64,000 nt of DNA, from NCBI RefSeq assembly GCF_900113045.1, contig NZ_FONY01000014.1, positions 1 to 64,000 of the forward strand, in the 5' to 3' direction. The notes under the pieces are model-generated. The model ran no database searches, was not told the origin of the DNA, and saw nothing but the letters and a program-made list of their open reading frames with translations. Origin of the DNA: Thermoflexibacter ruber (GTDB taxonomy: Bacteria > Bacteroidota > Bacteroidia > Cytophagales > Thermoflexibacteraceae). Below, one piece after another: positions 26,490-35,963 of the stretch; positions within the stretch are counted from its first letter, which is position 1, and each line of letters starts with the position of its first letter. Position numbers and translations under genes: made by a program.

Positions 26490-26594
26490 ATCATTAGCGA
26501 GATACAAAATAGTTATAAATAGTTAAGCTAAATTGATTTGGTTTGCAATAGATGAGTTAAAGCCGCCTGACTTTGCTGGGCGGTTTTCTTTTTC
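26490..26594 (+). ncRNA. Candidate orphan small RNA of about 105 nt
   Basis: The segment is bounded by a good Bacteroidota promoter (26455-26485) and a strong rho-independent terminator (26559-26594). It contains no open reading frame of note, and the whole lies inside a divergent spacer, so it is not a leader of either flanking gene. It does not match tRNA, tmRNA or RNase P RNA. The start point is estimated 4-7 nt after the -7 box. Confidence 0.4.
26559..26594 (+). terminator. Rho-independent terminator of the candidate small RNA
   Basis: CCGCC at 26563-26567 pairs with GGCGG at 26579-26583, extended by A-T pairs, with an 11-nt loop and followed by TTTTCTTTTTC. It is the only GC-rich hairpin in the spacer. 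Confidence 0.65.
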
Positions 26595-26997
26595 TATCTC
26601 TCTACCCTATACAACTTACTTAAATTCTGCCTGTACCTACGTTTTTTATTTATTAACTTATTTTAATGTTTTCAACTTTTATACCATTTGTGTAAGTAAT
26701 TGTTTGTCAGTATTTTATTTTTTATAGCTAAGATAAGTTGTCCGAAAATGTACACGGATTTATCACTTTCGTACATATAGAAATGATAAGATTTAATCTT
26801 AATAAGGGTAAAAATTTGCTTGTACGGTACAGAAATTGCTTTTTATGTTTTAAAAAGTTACTTTTTAAAAATAATTTTTTTAATTTGCATTTACTTTTTA
26901 ATAAATTAGTTATAAAATCAAAAACATACACTGTTTCAGTAAATTAAAGACCAACAAATTTTGTTTTGTATCAAATAAATTAAAATTATACGCTTCT

Positions 26998-27882
26998 ATG
27001 AAAAATATGCAGAAAATATGCTTGCTCTTCGCAGTTTTTTTAGGCTCTCTTGGCTTAGCGGTTGCTCAGGAAAGAGATGAGTTTGGCTACAATATTAATT
27101 CCTTACGTCCTATTCACGAGCATGACCAACTCTGGAAAAGAACTGTATGGGTGCGCATGGATTGCAGAGAAAAGCAAAATAAGCCTTTCTTTGCAAGAAA
27201 TAATGAGATTACTAAAGTAATTATCGAAGCCGTGGATGCTGGTATCCTTAGACCCTTCGAGAACGATTCTTTGATTAATCGTATGAGTTATGAGAACTTT
27301 GTAGAGAACTTAACTATTCCCGGATCTGATGAGGGGCTTACCGAAGAAGAAAAAGCTATGGGTTTTGGAGCAGATGATACGGGCTGGGGGGATTCAGGTT
27401 GGGGAGATGATACTGGCGGTGCTGAAAGTGAAAGTACTGAATCTACTGTAGCAGCAAGCAATAGATATTTCCCGCATCAACTCAATATTTTAGAAATTAG
27501 AATAGATTTGATTTTTGATAAAAAGCGTTCAAGGTGGTACAGAGATATTCAAGCGATTACTTTGATTCTTCCTGCGGAAGCAAATACAGCGAAAGGCATA
27601 GACCAATCTATTGCTTCTTTTTCTTATAAAGAATTAGTAGAAAATGTGTTCAAAGACAATGATAGTGCTATTTGGTACAATGACGCTAACAACCCGCGTG
27701 AGCATCGTAACTTATCAGAAGCCTTTGATTTGACCTTGTATGCCGCACACATGATTAAGTACTCTAACCCTGATGATGCAATGATTCAAGATATTTATGG
27801 AGCGGACAAATCAGCGATTGTGGCTTCTATGCAGTTAGAGCATCAATTAGTAGATTTCGAAACAGAATTTTGGGAATATTAA
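26998..27882 (+). CDS. gldN: Gliding motility / type IX secretion protein GldN
   Basis: This 294-residue protein has a signal peptide (MQKICLLFAVFLGSLGLAVAQ region) and the GldN/PorN fold: YNINSLRPIHEHDQLWKRTVW, the core ILEIRIDLIFDKKRSRWYRDI, and PREHRNLSEAFDLTLYAA. GldN works with GldK, GldL and GldM in the periplasmic ring of the type IX secretion motor. An acidic Gly/Trp-rich insert (GWGDSGWGDDTGG, about residues 128-142) interrupts the middle. It is not next to gldKLM, which is unusual, so this may be a second, unlinked copy. Confidence 0.88.
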   Translation: MKNMQKICLLFAVFLGSLGLAVAQERDEFGYNINSLRPIHEHDQLWKRTVWVRMDCREKQNKPFFARNNEITKVIIEAVDAGILRPFENDSLINRMSYENFVENLTIPGSDEGLTEEEKAMGFGADDTGWGDSGWGDDTGGAESESTESTVAASNRYFPHQLNILEIRIDLIFDKKRSRWYRDIQAITLILPAEANTAKGIDQSIASFSYKELVENVFKDNDSAIWYNDANNPREHRNLSEAFDLTLYAAHMIKYSNPDDAMIQDIYGADKSAIVASMQLEHQLVDFETEFWEY

Positions 27883-27891
27883 AATATAATT

Positions 27892-27931
27892 AAAAGAAAA
27901 GACCAAACTCACGAGTTTGGTCTTTTCTTTT
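27892..27931. terminator. Bidirectional terminator between gldN and the MATE gene
   Basis: A perfect 19-bp inverted repeat (AAAAGAAAAGACCAAACTC and its complement, 2-nt centre) lies between two convergent genes, with A and T runs at both ends so that it can work on either strand. Confidence 0.85.
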
Positions 27932-27942
27932 GGTAAATGATT

Positions 27943-29289
27943 TTACGCTACTTGAATTATTCTCTTACTTTTGTCTAAAAACCTGAGAGTTAGTAAAATC
28001 GCCGCAACAGTTAGAGCAATAAACAAGCTAATCCAGATACCTACCGCTCCTATATCTAACACAAATCCAAGTACATAACCTAAGGGAATTCCTATACCCC
28101 AATAGGCAAAAAGAGTAATAAAAGTAGGAATTTTTACATCTGTAATTCCTCTTAATGCGCCCATACAAGCTACTTGTAAGCCATCAGAAAGTTGGAACAG
28201 TGCCGCTACGATTAGCAAAATGCTTGCAATCTTTTGTACTTCTACTTCTTTGACATAGAGCATAGGAATAACGTTGTGAAAAATAGAAATAATAAGTACA
28301 CAACTCGCCATAAAAACAAGATTGATGAGCATACCTGCTTTGCCCGCCATGCGGAGTTCTCCTACATTTTTTAGTCCTAATTGATTAGCAGTACGCACCG
28401 CAGTAGCTGAACTGATGCCCATAGCTACTAAGAAAGTGGTAGAAGCTACGTTAAGAGCAATCTGATGGGCTGCTAATTCATCTGCTCCTATCCAACCCAT
28501 CATTACATTGGACATAGCAAAGGCACTTGTTTCAAAAAGCATAGAAAGTCCAATAGGTACACCTAACTTAATGAGGTATTTAAAATCTTTGAAAGCAAAA
28601 ACTTTCCACTCAAAACCTTCTCTGTACTTGGCAAAATGCGAGGAGCTTACAAATAAAATGACTAAGGCAATACAGCCCAGCATACGAGCGAGGATAGTGG
28701 CTATACCTGCTCCAAGCAACCCTAAGGCAGGAAAACCAAAATTACCAAAAATAAAAGTGTAGTTCAGCAAAATGTTAAGTCCTGCTTCTCCAAATTCTAT
28801 GTACATGGGTTCTTTGGTATGAGAGATGCCGTGCATAAATTGTTTGATTGACTGAAAGATAAGCACAAAAAACGCAGAACCTCCCAATATTTGGAGGTAA
28901 GGACGCGCCAAAGTAGCTACTTCGAGTTGTTGTCCTAAACTATCTAAGAAAAAGGAAATGGCAACAATGAATAAAAAGATAAAAAAGCCTATGCTACTAT
29001 ACAAAACTATGCCATGTTTAAAATATCGCTGACAAGTCTTGATGTCGCCTGTGGCAGAAGATGCCGCTACAGGCGGAGTAAGCCCTAAGGTAATGCCTAT
29101 GCCTACAATAAAAATACTCCAGAAAATAGCATTTGCTAAAGCAGATGCTGCCAGAGATTGGCTATCAAAGTTGCCAACCATGGTATTGTCAGCTAAGCTA
29201 ATCAAAATTTGAGAAAGCTGTCCTGCAATGATAGGAAGTGCTAAATGAATAGTTTGTCTGTAATGCGAAAAATACGCTTGGGTAAACAT
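27943..29289 (-). CDS. MATE-family multidrug efflux transporter
   Basis: This 448-residue inner-membrane protein shows twelve hydrophobic segments in two halves. The MATE signature is at the start of each half (LALPIIAGQLSQILISLADNTMVGN and IKLGVPIGLSMLFETSAFA). Such pumps export cationic drugs or metabolites using Na+ or H+ gradients. It is convergent with gldN; the TPR gene upstream on the same strand ends 26 bp before its start. Confidence 0.93.
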   Translation of the reverse strand: MFTQAYFSHYRQTIHLALPIIAGQLSQILISLADNTMVGNFDSQSLAASALANAIFWSIFIVGIGITLGLTPPVAASSATGDIKTCQRYFKHGIVLYSSIGFFIFLFIVAISFFLDSLGQQLEVATLARPYLQILGGSAFFVLIFQSIKQFMHGISHTKEPMYIEFGEAGLNILLNYTFIFGNFGFPALGLLGAGIATILARMLGCIALVILFVSSSHFAKYREGFEWKVFAFKDFKYLIKLGVPIGLSMLFETSAFAMSNVMMGWIGADELAAHQIALNVASTTFLVAMGISSATAVRTANQLGLKNVGELRMAGKAGMLINLVFMASCVLIISIFHNVIPMLYVKEVEVQKIASILLIVAALFQLSDGLQVACMGALRGITDVKIPTFITLFAYWGIGIPLGYVLGFVLDIGAVGIWISLFIALTVAAILLTLRFLDKSKRIIQVA

Positions 29290-29315
29290 TTTGAGTAATT
29301 AAAGGTGTATAAATA

Positions 29316-30644
29316 CTACGGCTTTGCAAAGGCTTTCGGATATTGGAGTATCAGATAATTCAATGTAGCTTTGATATTGGACCTCAATAGCTCGTTTGCA
29401 GGAGTAATCAGTTGGGCATACTGCTCTTGACTCAAGCCGTGATTGCTGTCCTCAAAACTACTCATATTTCCTACTGCATTGAAAATCATTTGATTACTTA
29501 CTAAATCTACTTTTGCTTCTAAAAAATTAGAAGACGAGGTAGCCCACATGTACCCCTTATTCTGAGCATGAGGAACGATGATAGTGCGTTGTAGGCTGTC
29601 CTCCTTGATTTTTACTTCCCCACTCATTACCAAGTTGGATTCGTTATTGACTACAGCAAAAACTTGTAGGCGATATTTTTCACTGTTCTTATAACGCATT
29701 GCCTTGTAAAAATAATAGATATTTTTGCGTTGTATGCCGTTAGAAAACCAGTATTTGCTATCACTTGTCAAGTCAAAATAGTACTTTTTGCCCTCTGCCC
29801 CTAACCAAGTTTCTGTATCGATGTAGTACTTCATGTTTTCTATCTCTTCGGCAAAAGGGTTTTCTCCAAAGACATCTTGCAAAACTTTTACCCTTAGCAG
29901 ACCTAAAAGCATATTTTTCTTACCTGCGGCAAAACCTTGTTTGATTCTTAGCGAGTTGTAGTAGGCTTTTCCTTCTTCTATGCTTTTAAATTTGCGTTCT
30001 GTGATATTTTTACGCTCTGCAATAGTATTATTGTCGTCGGGAATGTTGCTTGCTGTTGGTTTATCCCCAATACCTGAGGCAGAAAGTCCTGCTACCTGAG
30101 CCAATTCCTCTCTCTCTTCCGAAGATGCTTGATTAAAGGCAAGTTTAAACTTACTTGCTAATTCTGCATCTTCGGGCTTGAGCATTTTGGCACGAGCAAA
30201 ATCTAAGGAAGCCTCGCCGTACTGCTCTAAACTCAAGTAAAGCTCGGCACGTTCTAAAAAGTAGTCTGCTTGCTTGTCGTCTAAGATGATAGCACTACTC
30301 AAGTCGCTGATAGCTTGCTCTTTGTTATTCTTTGCTTTGTGGATTAAGGCTCTTTGGTAGTAGAAATCAGCATTTCTTGTCATTATTTTAAGGGCTTCGT
30401 CTAAGTCAGCCAAGGCTTCGCTGTGCAGGCTCATAGCAGCGTAAGAAAGGCTGCGATAGTAGCGAGCCATGATGTGAGAAGGATTTTTTGATAGCACTTT
30501 ACCCATTTGTGTAATGGCTTCTTTGTAGTTTTGGGATAGGTATGCTTTTCTCCCTGCTTCGTATTCTTTGGTTTGGGCTTGTGCAAAAAAAGAAAATAAT
30601 AACAATGAGAAAAATAGAGCGATGATGTTCTTTGTGAGCTTCAT
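29316..30644 (-). CDS. Exported tetratricopeptide repeat protein
   Basis: This 442-residue protein has a signal peptide (NIIALFFSLLLFSFFAQAQ) and four TPR motifs at about residues 24-160 (for example AYLSQNYKEAITQMGKVLSKNP and LDEALKIMTRNADFYYQRALI). The second half (about 230-440) is an unrecognised beta-rich domain with many Tyr, Trp and Lys residues. TPRs normally bind other proteins; an envelope scaffold is likely. It lies upstream of the MATE gene on the same strand. Confidence 0.75.
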   Translation of the reverse strand: MKLTKNIIALFFSLLLFSFFAQAQTKEYEAGRKAYLSQNYKEAITQMGKVLSKNPSHIMARYYRSLSYAAMSLHSEALADLDEALKIMTRNADFYYQRALIHKAKNNKEQAISDLSSAIILDDKQADYFLERAELYLSLEQYGEASLDFARAKMLKPEDAELASKFKLAFNQASSEEREELAQVAGLSASGIGDKPTASNIPDDNNTIAERKNITERKFKSIEEGKAYYNSLRIKQGFAAGKKNMLLGLLRVKVLQDVFGENPFAEEIENMKYYIDTETWLGAEGKKYYFDLTSDSKYWFSNGIQRKNIYYFYKAMRYKNSEKYRLQVFAVVNNESNLVMSGEVKIKEDSLQRTIIVPHAQNKGYMWATSSSNFLEAKVDLVSNQMIFNAVGNMSSFEDSNHGLSQEQYAQLITPANELLRSNIKATLNYLILQYPKAFAKP

Positions 30645-30845
30645 AGAGTTATACTGTTTAGGTTTTCAGGGTAAATAAAATTGGAAAAGAGTAATTCATC
30701 TATCAAATTTGATAAAAATAATGCCAATTTCTCTAAAAGAAAAGCCTATAAATTTTTTAAAAATAAAAACTTACGAAAGTTAGCCAAGAATAGCACGCTC
30801 TCGTAAGCTATGAAAAATTTATTGATTTATAATACCTAATCAAAA

Positions 30846-31865
<1,020 letters not shown>

Positions 31866-31935
31866 TTATAAGTTCACGAACTATGTATGTAATTAATAAC
31901 TTTTGAATTAGTAATTAAACAACATTTTTCATTCA

Positions 31936-31964
31936 CAAAATTAAAAATCATAGCTGATTTGCAA
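31936..31964 (-). promoter_or_regulatory. Promoter of gapA
   Basis: On the minus strand TTG (complement of 31962-31964) is followed after 18 bp by TAATTTTG (complement of 31936-31943), close to the Bacteroidota consensus. It leaves a leader of about 80 nt. Confidence 0.55.
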
Positions 31965-32029
31965 AGCAAATGGTGTTTTCTTTTTGCTATTTTTTTGTAA
32001 TTATCTCCATTCATCAGTTTGTAAGAATA

Positions 32030-32065
32030 AAAAAAGACTGCCCTAATTTCAGACAGTCTTTTTTC
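32030..32065 (-). terminator. Terminator downstream of the ytxH-like gene
   Basis: AAAAAGACTG and CAGTCTTTTTT enclose a 13-nt loop about 15 bp after the gene stop, with T runs suited to either strand. Confidence 0.75.
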
Positions 32066-32079
32066 TATGTTACTTTTTC

Positions 32080-32412
32080 TTATGCCTCCTTAGCTTCTGT
32101 ATTGGCATTTTTATCTTTCAATTTTTCTTTGATAGGCGCAGTTACTGATTCAGTAAATTTCTGAATTTTACTTTTGCTGAGTTCTATTTGTTCTTCTAAA
32201 TCCTTTTTCAACTCGGCTTTTAGCTCAGAAGTTCTCTTCGCCAACTCTTTTCTTAGCTCGGCGGATTTCTCCTCAAACTCATGCTTCAAATCTCCTGCTT
32301 TTTTACTTATTCTTTCTCTGGTAACTTCTCCTTTGTCTGGGGCAAATAAAATCCCTGCTAAAGCACCGAGAGATAAACCTGCTAATAAAAACAACAATTC
32401 TGACCTTTTCAT
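32080..32412 (-). CDS. YtxH-domain protein
   Basis: This 110-residue protein has an N-terminal membrane segment (LLFLLAGLSLGALAGILFAP) and a long Lys/Glu-rich helix (KKAGDLKHEFEEKSAELRKELAKR and onward) typical of YtxH/DUF948-like envelope proteins linked to stress. The helix probably forms a coiled coil. It is monocistronic with its own terminator. Precise function is unknown. Confidence 0.85.
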   Translation of the reverse strand: MKRSELLFLLAGLSLGALAGILFAPDKGEVTRERISKKAGDLKHEFEEKSAELRKELAKRTSELKAELKKDLEEQIELSKSKIQKFTESVTAPIKEKLKDKNANTEAKEA

Positions 32413-32514
32413 AATAAATATATTTTAAGGGTTAAAAAATTCAACTAACTCTCTGCACAAAGCTAATAAATAATCTTATCTTATGAAAAGATACCCTATA
32501 ATAATTTAAACTTT

Positions 32515-34188
32515 TTAACTTCCTGAATACAAAGTGGTAACACTATTAGCAGGCAAGATAAAGGCTTCATTGTTTCTAATTGTGCTTATTTCTTTACAAT
32601 TATCGCTTTCAGAAGTCCTGAATTGCTTGAACTGAGCAGGTAAATTGTTGCCTTTTATTCTCATCGTTTTGTCGGTAGTTCCTTTATTAACCAAAACAAC
32701 AGTTGTTACACCATTATTTTCAAAGGCTAAAGGAAGTATATCATTATCAGGGCTTTCTGCTTCTACTCTTACTGCATTAGGTCTAATGTAGCGATAAAAG
32801 TTTTTAGAAGCGTAATAGGTTTTGCCCTTTTCTCCACTTGCAGTCATCAGACAATACTCGTCCAGTTTTCCTGAACTTAATGTCCAAAACACCCATGCTT
32901 CTATATTGCCAAAGCGAAGTGCAGTGTACATGCCTACAGCCAACTTCATTGCTCCACTTATGTTGGGCTGGAAACCAGAAGTTTCTGTCATCCAAAGAGG
33001 GATTTTATAAGGCGCACCCCAGTTATACATTCTTTGCCAAGTTTGGGCATCTAAAGAGGCAGCCGTAATACCGTCAAAAGCATAGCCGTGTACTGCTATT
33101 ATGTCCACGTATTGGCGTGCTTCTGGGTCGTTGATAATCGGTAGAACCAAACTTTGAATACCATCAAACCAGCCTACATCTTCGGGAACAAATAGCTTGA
33201 CATCGAGTTTTTCTTCTCTAAAACGCTTCCCTACTACTTTGAGCAAATCGCGAAGTGCCGCTCCATTGTAAACGCAAGAACCATAGAACTGGGAAAAACG
33301 AGGTTCATTTTGGATACTGAATGCGTACACATCTAAGTCTGCGTGCATCTTGAGCAATCTAATATAAGCTACACAGGCTTCTGCAAACTCCTCATAGTTT
33401 TCTACTTTGAGCTGATTGGTTTGGCTGTTAGGGTTGGTGGTGTAGGGTGGAGCGGAGGTTTGGTCTCTGGTGCCGTTGCCAAAGTGGTTATTCCACTTCA
33501 TCCATGAAGGAGGTGTCCATACAGAAACTATCAACTTATTGATGCCTGCCGCTTTCATAGCCTTATAATGAGGTAGCCTTTCATTGAAAGTGGCATGACC
33601 TTCATTGACTTTTTTGTCTAAATTGAGTTTAGAAAAATCAATGACTTTAGGGTTGTTATTGTCATTTTCTATCTCAATGTCTGGGACGAAATTTTCTCGC
33701 AAGATAGTGATACCTAAGTCATTCATAACATCATTTACAAATCGTGGACTTGTATAAGGTCCGCCTGACCAATAGACATCTTGCGCTCCAAAACCTCCAA
33801 AACCTTCTATCTTTTGAAATTTTTTAGTGTAGTCAAGGGCTACTTCTCCTATTTTTGTACTGATACCAATACGAGCCTCTACAGGTTGGGCTTTATTATC
33901 ACTGACGAATACTTTGATTACTAAATCTTGATTATCCGCAAAGGAAAAAACCTCTCTATCATTGCCTTTTCTTTTTGTTCCTTCGCCAAAATCCCACTCG
34001 TAAGTCAATACATCTAAGTCCGCATCTAAGGCAGTTACTGAGAACTCATAAGTAAAAGGGTTAATTTTCAGTAATTTAGCTTGTAGCTTTACGCCTTCAG
34101 GTGGACGGTTGGGCGTAGTTTTCTTTTGACAAGCCACTAATTGGGCAAGCAAAGCCAACAAAAATAAAATAATGCTGTTTCTTTTCAT
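32515..34188 (-). CDS. GH30-family glycoside hydrolase lipoprotein with PKD domain
   Basis: This 557-residue enzyme has a lipoprotein signal ending LAQLVAC (C20), a PKD-like domain at about 40-110 (ALDADLDVLTYEWDFGEG), and a GH30 catalytic barrel beginning QKIEGFGGFGAQDVYW. The acid/base is E295 in SIQNEPRFSQFY and the nucleophile E402 in WMTETSG. A beta domain follows. GH30 enzymes include glucuronoxylanases and beta-glucanases; the subfamily is not decided here. The enzyme would be anchored to the envelope and act on extracellular polysaccharide. Confidence 0.88.
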   Translation of the reverse strand: MKRNSIILFLLALLAQLVACQKKTTPNRPPEGVKLQAKLLKINPFTYEFSVTALDADLDVLTYEWDFGEGTKRKGNDREVFSFADNQDLVIKVFVSDNKAQPVEARIGISTKIGEVALDYTKKFQKIEGFGGFGAQDVYWSGGPYTSPRFVNDVMNDLGITILRENFVPDIEIENDNNNPKVIDFSKLNLDKKVNEGHATFNERLPHYKAMKAAGINKLIVSVWTPPSWMKWNNHFGNGTRDQTSAPPYTTNPNSQTNQLKVENYEEFAEACVAYIRLLKMHADLDVYAFSIQNEPRFSQFYGSCVYNGAALRDLLKVVGKRFREEKLDVKLFVPEDVGWFDGIQSLVLPIINDPEARQYVDIIAVHGYAFDGITAASLDAQTWQRMYNWGAPYKIPLWMTETSGFQPNISGAMKLAVGMYTALRFGNIEAWVFWTLSSGKLDEYCLMTASGEKGKTYYASKNFYRYIRPNAVRVEAESPDNDILPLAFENNGVTTVVLVNKGTTDKTMRIKGNNLPAQFKQFRTSESDNCKEISTIRNNEAFILPANSVTTLYSGS

Positions 34189-34344
34189 AAATTTACTACA
34201 TAGTTTTATATGTCAAGAAAGAGAAAATACCTTTTTTTAATCAAAAATTAACCAAAATTTTCAAAGTACCTTTTCTTAGATACTTAGGAGGCAGTTTTAC
34301 ATTTACAAGATGAAACTGTATTTTTGCATCTTAATTTTTGAAAA

Positions 34345-35298
34345 ATGATAGGCAAGGACATAGATTTGGCTATTAAACTATTGAAAGAGGGGCAGTTAGT
34401 AGGTATCCCCACCGAAACTGTATATGGTCTGGCAGGAAATGCGCTTGACGAAAACGCAGTTACTCAAATTTTTAAAGTAAAAAATCGCCCTACTTTTGAC
34501 CCATTGATTGTACATACCAATACTATTGAGAAAGTACATGATTTTGTGTTGGGCATGCCAGAGAAAGCCCATATTTTGGCAAAACATTTTTGGGCAGGCG
34601 CATTGACCTTACTTTTACCCAAAAAAAATATCATTCCCGATTTAGTAACCAGTGGCTCACCTTTGGTAGCTATCCGAATCCCTAACCATGCTTTGACCTT
34701 AGAAGTATTAAGTAGGTTAGATTTCCCACTCGCCGCTCCAAGTGCTAATCCCTTTGGATACATCAGCCCAACTACTGCACAGCACGTAGAAGCACAGTTA
34801 GGCGGTAAAATTTCCTATATTTTGGACGGAGGTAGCTGTCAGTTAGGGTTAGAATCTACTATCGTAGGCTTTGAGCAGGAGCAGGCAATCGTATATAGAA
34901 AAGGAGGCATCAGTATAGAAGCCATAGAGAAAGTCATAGGGAAAGTAGAAGTCAAAGCCCATTCTTCTTCTAATCCGCAAGCACCTGGAATGCTTAAAAG
35001 CCACTATGCGCCTCGTATTCCTCTGATTTTGGGAGAAATAGGTAAACTTATTCCAGAGTATGCAGAGGAAAAAATAGGCATTTTATCTTTTAAAAAATAT
35101 TTTGACGGAATACCTACCAATCAACAGTTTATTCTTTCAGAAAAGGGAGATTTTGGAGAAGCAGCAAAAAATCTATTTGCAGCGATGCGTACCCTTGACC
35201 AGATGGACATTGAGGTTATTTTGGCAGACCTGCTACCTGAACAGGACTTGGGCAGAGCCATTAACGACAGGCTCAGGAGAGCGGCGGCTAAAAGTTAG
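34345..35298 (+). CDS. L-threonylcarbamoyladenylate synthase (Sua5/YwlC type)
   Basis: This 317-residue cytosolic enzyme makes threonylcarbamoyl-AMP for the t6A modification of tRNA. The YrdC domain shows GQLVGIPTETVYGLAG, FKVKNRPTFDPLIVH, VAIRIPNH and PLAAPSANPFGYISPT. A C-terminal Sua5 domain (about 210-317, HYAPRIPLIL) marks it as the long Sua5 form rather than the short TsaC form. Monocistronic. Confidence 0.95.
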   Translation: MIGKDIDLAIKLLKEGQLVGIPTETVYGLAGNALDENAVTQIFKVKNRPTFDPLIVHTNTIEKVHDFVLGMPEKAHILAKHFWAGALTLLLPKKNIIPDLVTSGSPLVAIRIPNHALTLEVLSRLDFPLAAPSANPFGYISPTTAQHVEAQLGGKISYILDGGSCQLGLESTIVGFEQEQAIVYRKGGISIEAIEKVIGKVEVKAHSSSNPQAPGMLKSHYAPRIPLILGEIGKLIPEYAEEKIGILSFKKYFDGIPTNQQFILSEKGDFGEAAKNLFAAMRTLDQMDIEVILADLLPEQDLGRAINDRLRRAAAKS

Positions 35299-35322
35299 AT
35301 GAGGCTATGAGGATTATTTAAG

Positions 35323-35354
35323 AATTGGGAACTACTCATAAAAATTGGGAACTA
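35323..35354. promoter_or_regulatory. Direct repeat upstream of the acidic four-repeat gene
   Basis: AATTGGGAACTA occurs at 35323-35334 and again at 35343-35354, a 20-bp period (two helical turns), just upstream of a TAATTTTG -7 box at 35390-35397. It looks like a tandem binding site for an activator. Confidence 0.4.
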
Positions 35355-35424
35355 ATTAGGAGATTTATCAGCGTTCTAAATATTTTCATTAATTTTGGGC
35401 TTTCATTTTTGAATACATACTAAC

Positions 35425-35961
35425 ATGGAAATTCCAGATTTTACTATTCGCACAGGAAAACAGCAAAGTTTTGTCCAAGAATTAGCCCATCTTTGTCAGC
35501 AATATGCTTCAGAAGAGGACTTTGATTTTGAGGCTTATACAGACGAGCAGGACGAGGCTTCGCTTGTTATCAGTAATTTTTATATCCATACTGACAGGGA
35601 GAGTGCGTTCAACAAAGACTTAAAAAACCTCATCAATCAATTTGCCGTACCCTCTGACCAGCCTGTAGAGTTTGAGGAAATAGAAGCAAAAGACTTTTTT
35701 GAAATTTACGAGTTTTACATTCGTACCGATAAACAGCAGGCGTTTATAGAAAAGTTAGAGCAACTTTGTGATAACTTTGCATATGAATATGATTTTGAGG
35801 AATATATAGATGAGGAAGACGAGCTAATTTTGTACCTTGAGGATTTCTTCATTGCTACTGAAAAGCCACTTGAATTTGTTAATTCATTAGAAAACTTGTG
35901 CAAGGAATTTGCCCTTGACGATGAGTTTGGCTTCGGCTTTGATGCAGAAGAGGAGAAGTAA
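35425..35961 (+). CDS. Acidic protein of four internal ~45-residue repeats, unknown function
   Basis: This 178-residue protein is not recognised. It is almost wholly four tandem repeats starting near residues 3, 47, 92 and 135. Each opens with a strand of the form FTIRTGKQQSF, FYIHTDRESAF, FYIRTDKQQAF or FFIATEKPLEF. A helix of the type ELAHLCQQYA or KLEQLCDNFA follows, then an acidic Phe/Tyr-rich tail with Asp and Glu runs (EDFDFEAYTDEQDE, YDFEEYIDEEDE). No signal peptide or membrane segment is seen, so it is cytosolic. It is very acidic and could be a protein- or DNA-mimicking binder; that is speculation. It is upstream of, and convergent with, the M1 peptidase gene. Confidence 0.8.
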   Translation: MEIPDFTIRTGKQQSFVQELAHLCQQYASEEDFDFEAYTDEQDEASLVISNFYIHTDRESAFNKDLKNLINQFAVPSDQPVEFEEIEAKDFFEIYEFYIRTDKQQAFIEKLEQLCDNFAYEYDFEEYIDEEDELILYLEDFFIATEKPLEFVNSLENLCKEFALDDEFGFGFDAEEEK

Positions 35962-35963
35962 AA

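Larger units (their letters stand above)
26066..26997. other. Long divergent intergenic region
   Basis: This 932 bp AT-rich spacer separates the starts of tolC and gldN. It holds a perfect 10-bp inverted repeat at 26293-26337 and a candidate small RNA at 26485-26594 with its own promoter and terminator. From 26600 to 26997 only weak promoter-like matches are seen; overlapping frames on both strands at 26728-26947 show no protein-like composition. Confidence 0.6.

Noticed and set aside
26728-26947. Overlapping plus and minus frames of about 67-69 codons in the tolC-gldN spacer
   Set aside because: Composition is Lys/Phe/Asn-rich as expected from AT-rich DNA, no conserved motif, and no promoter leads into them.
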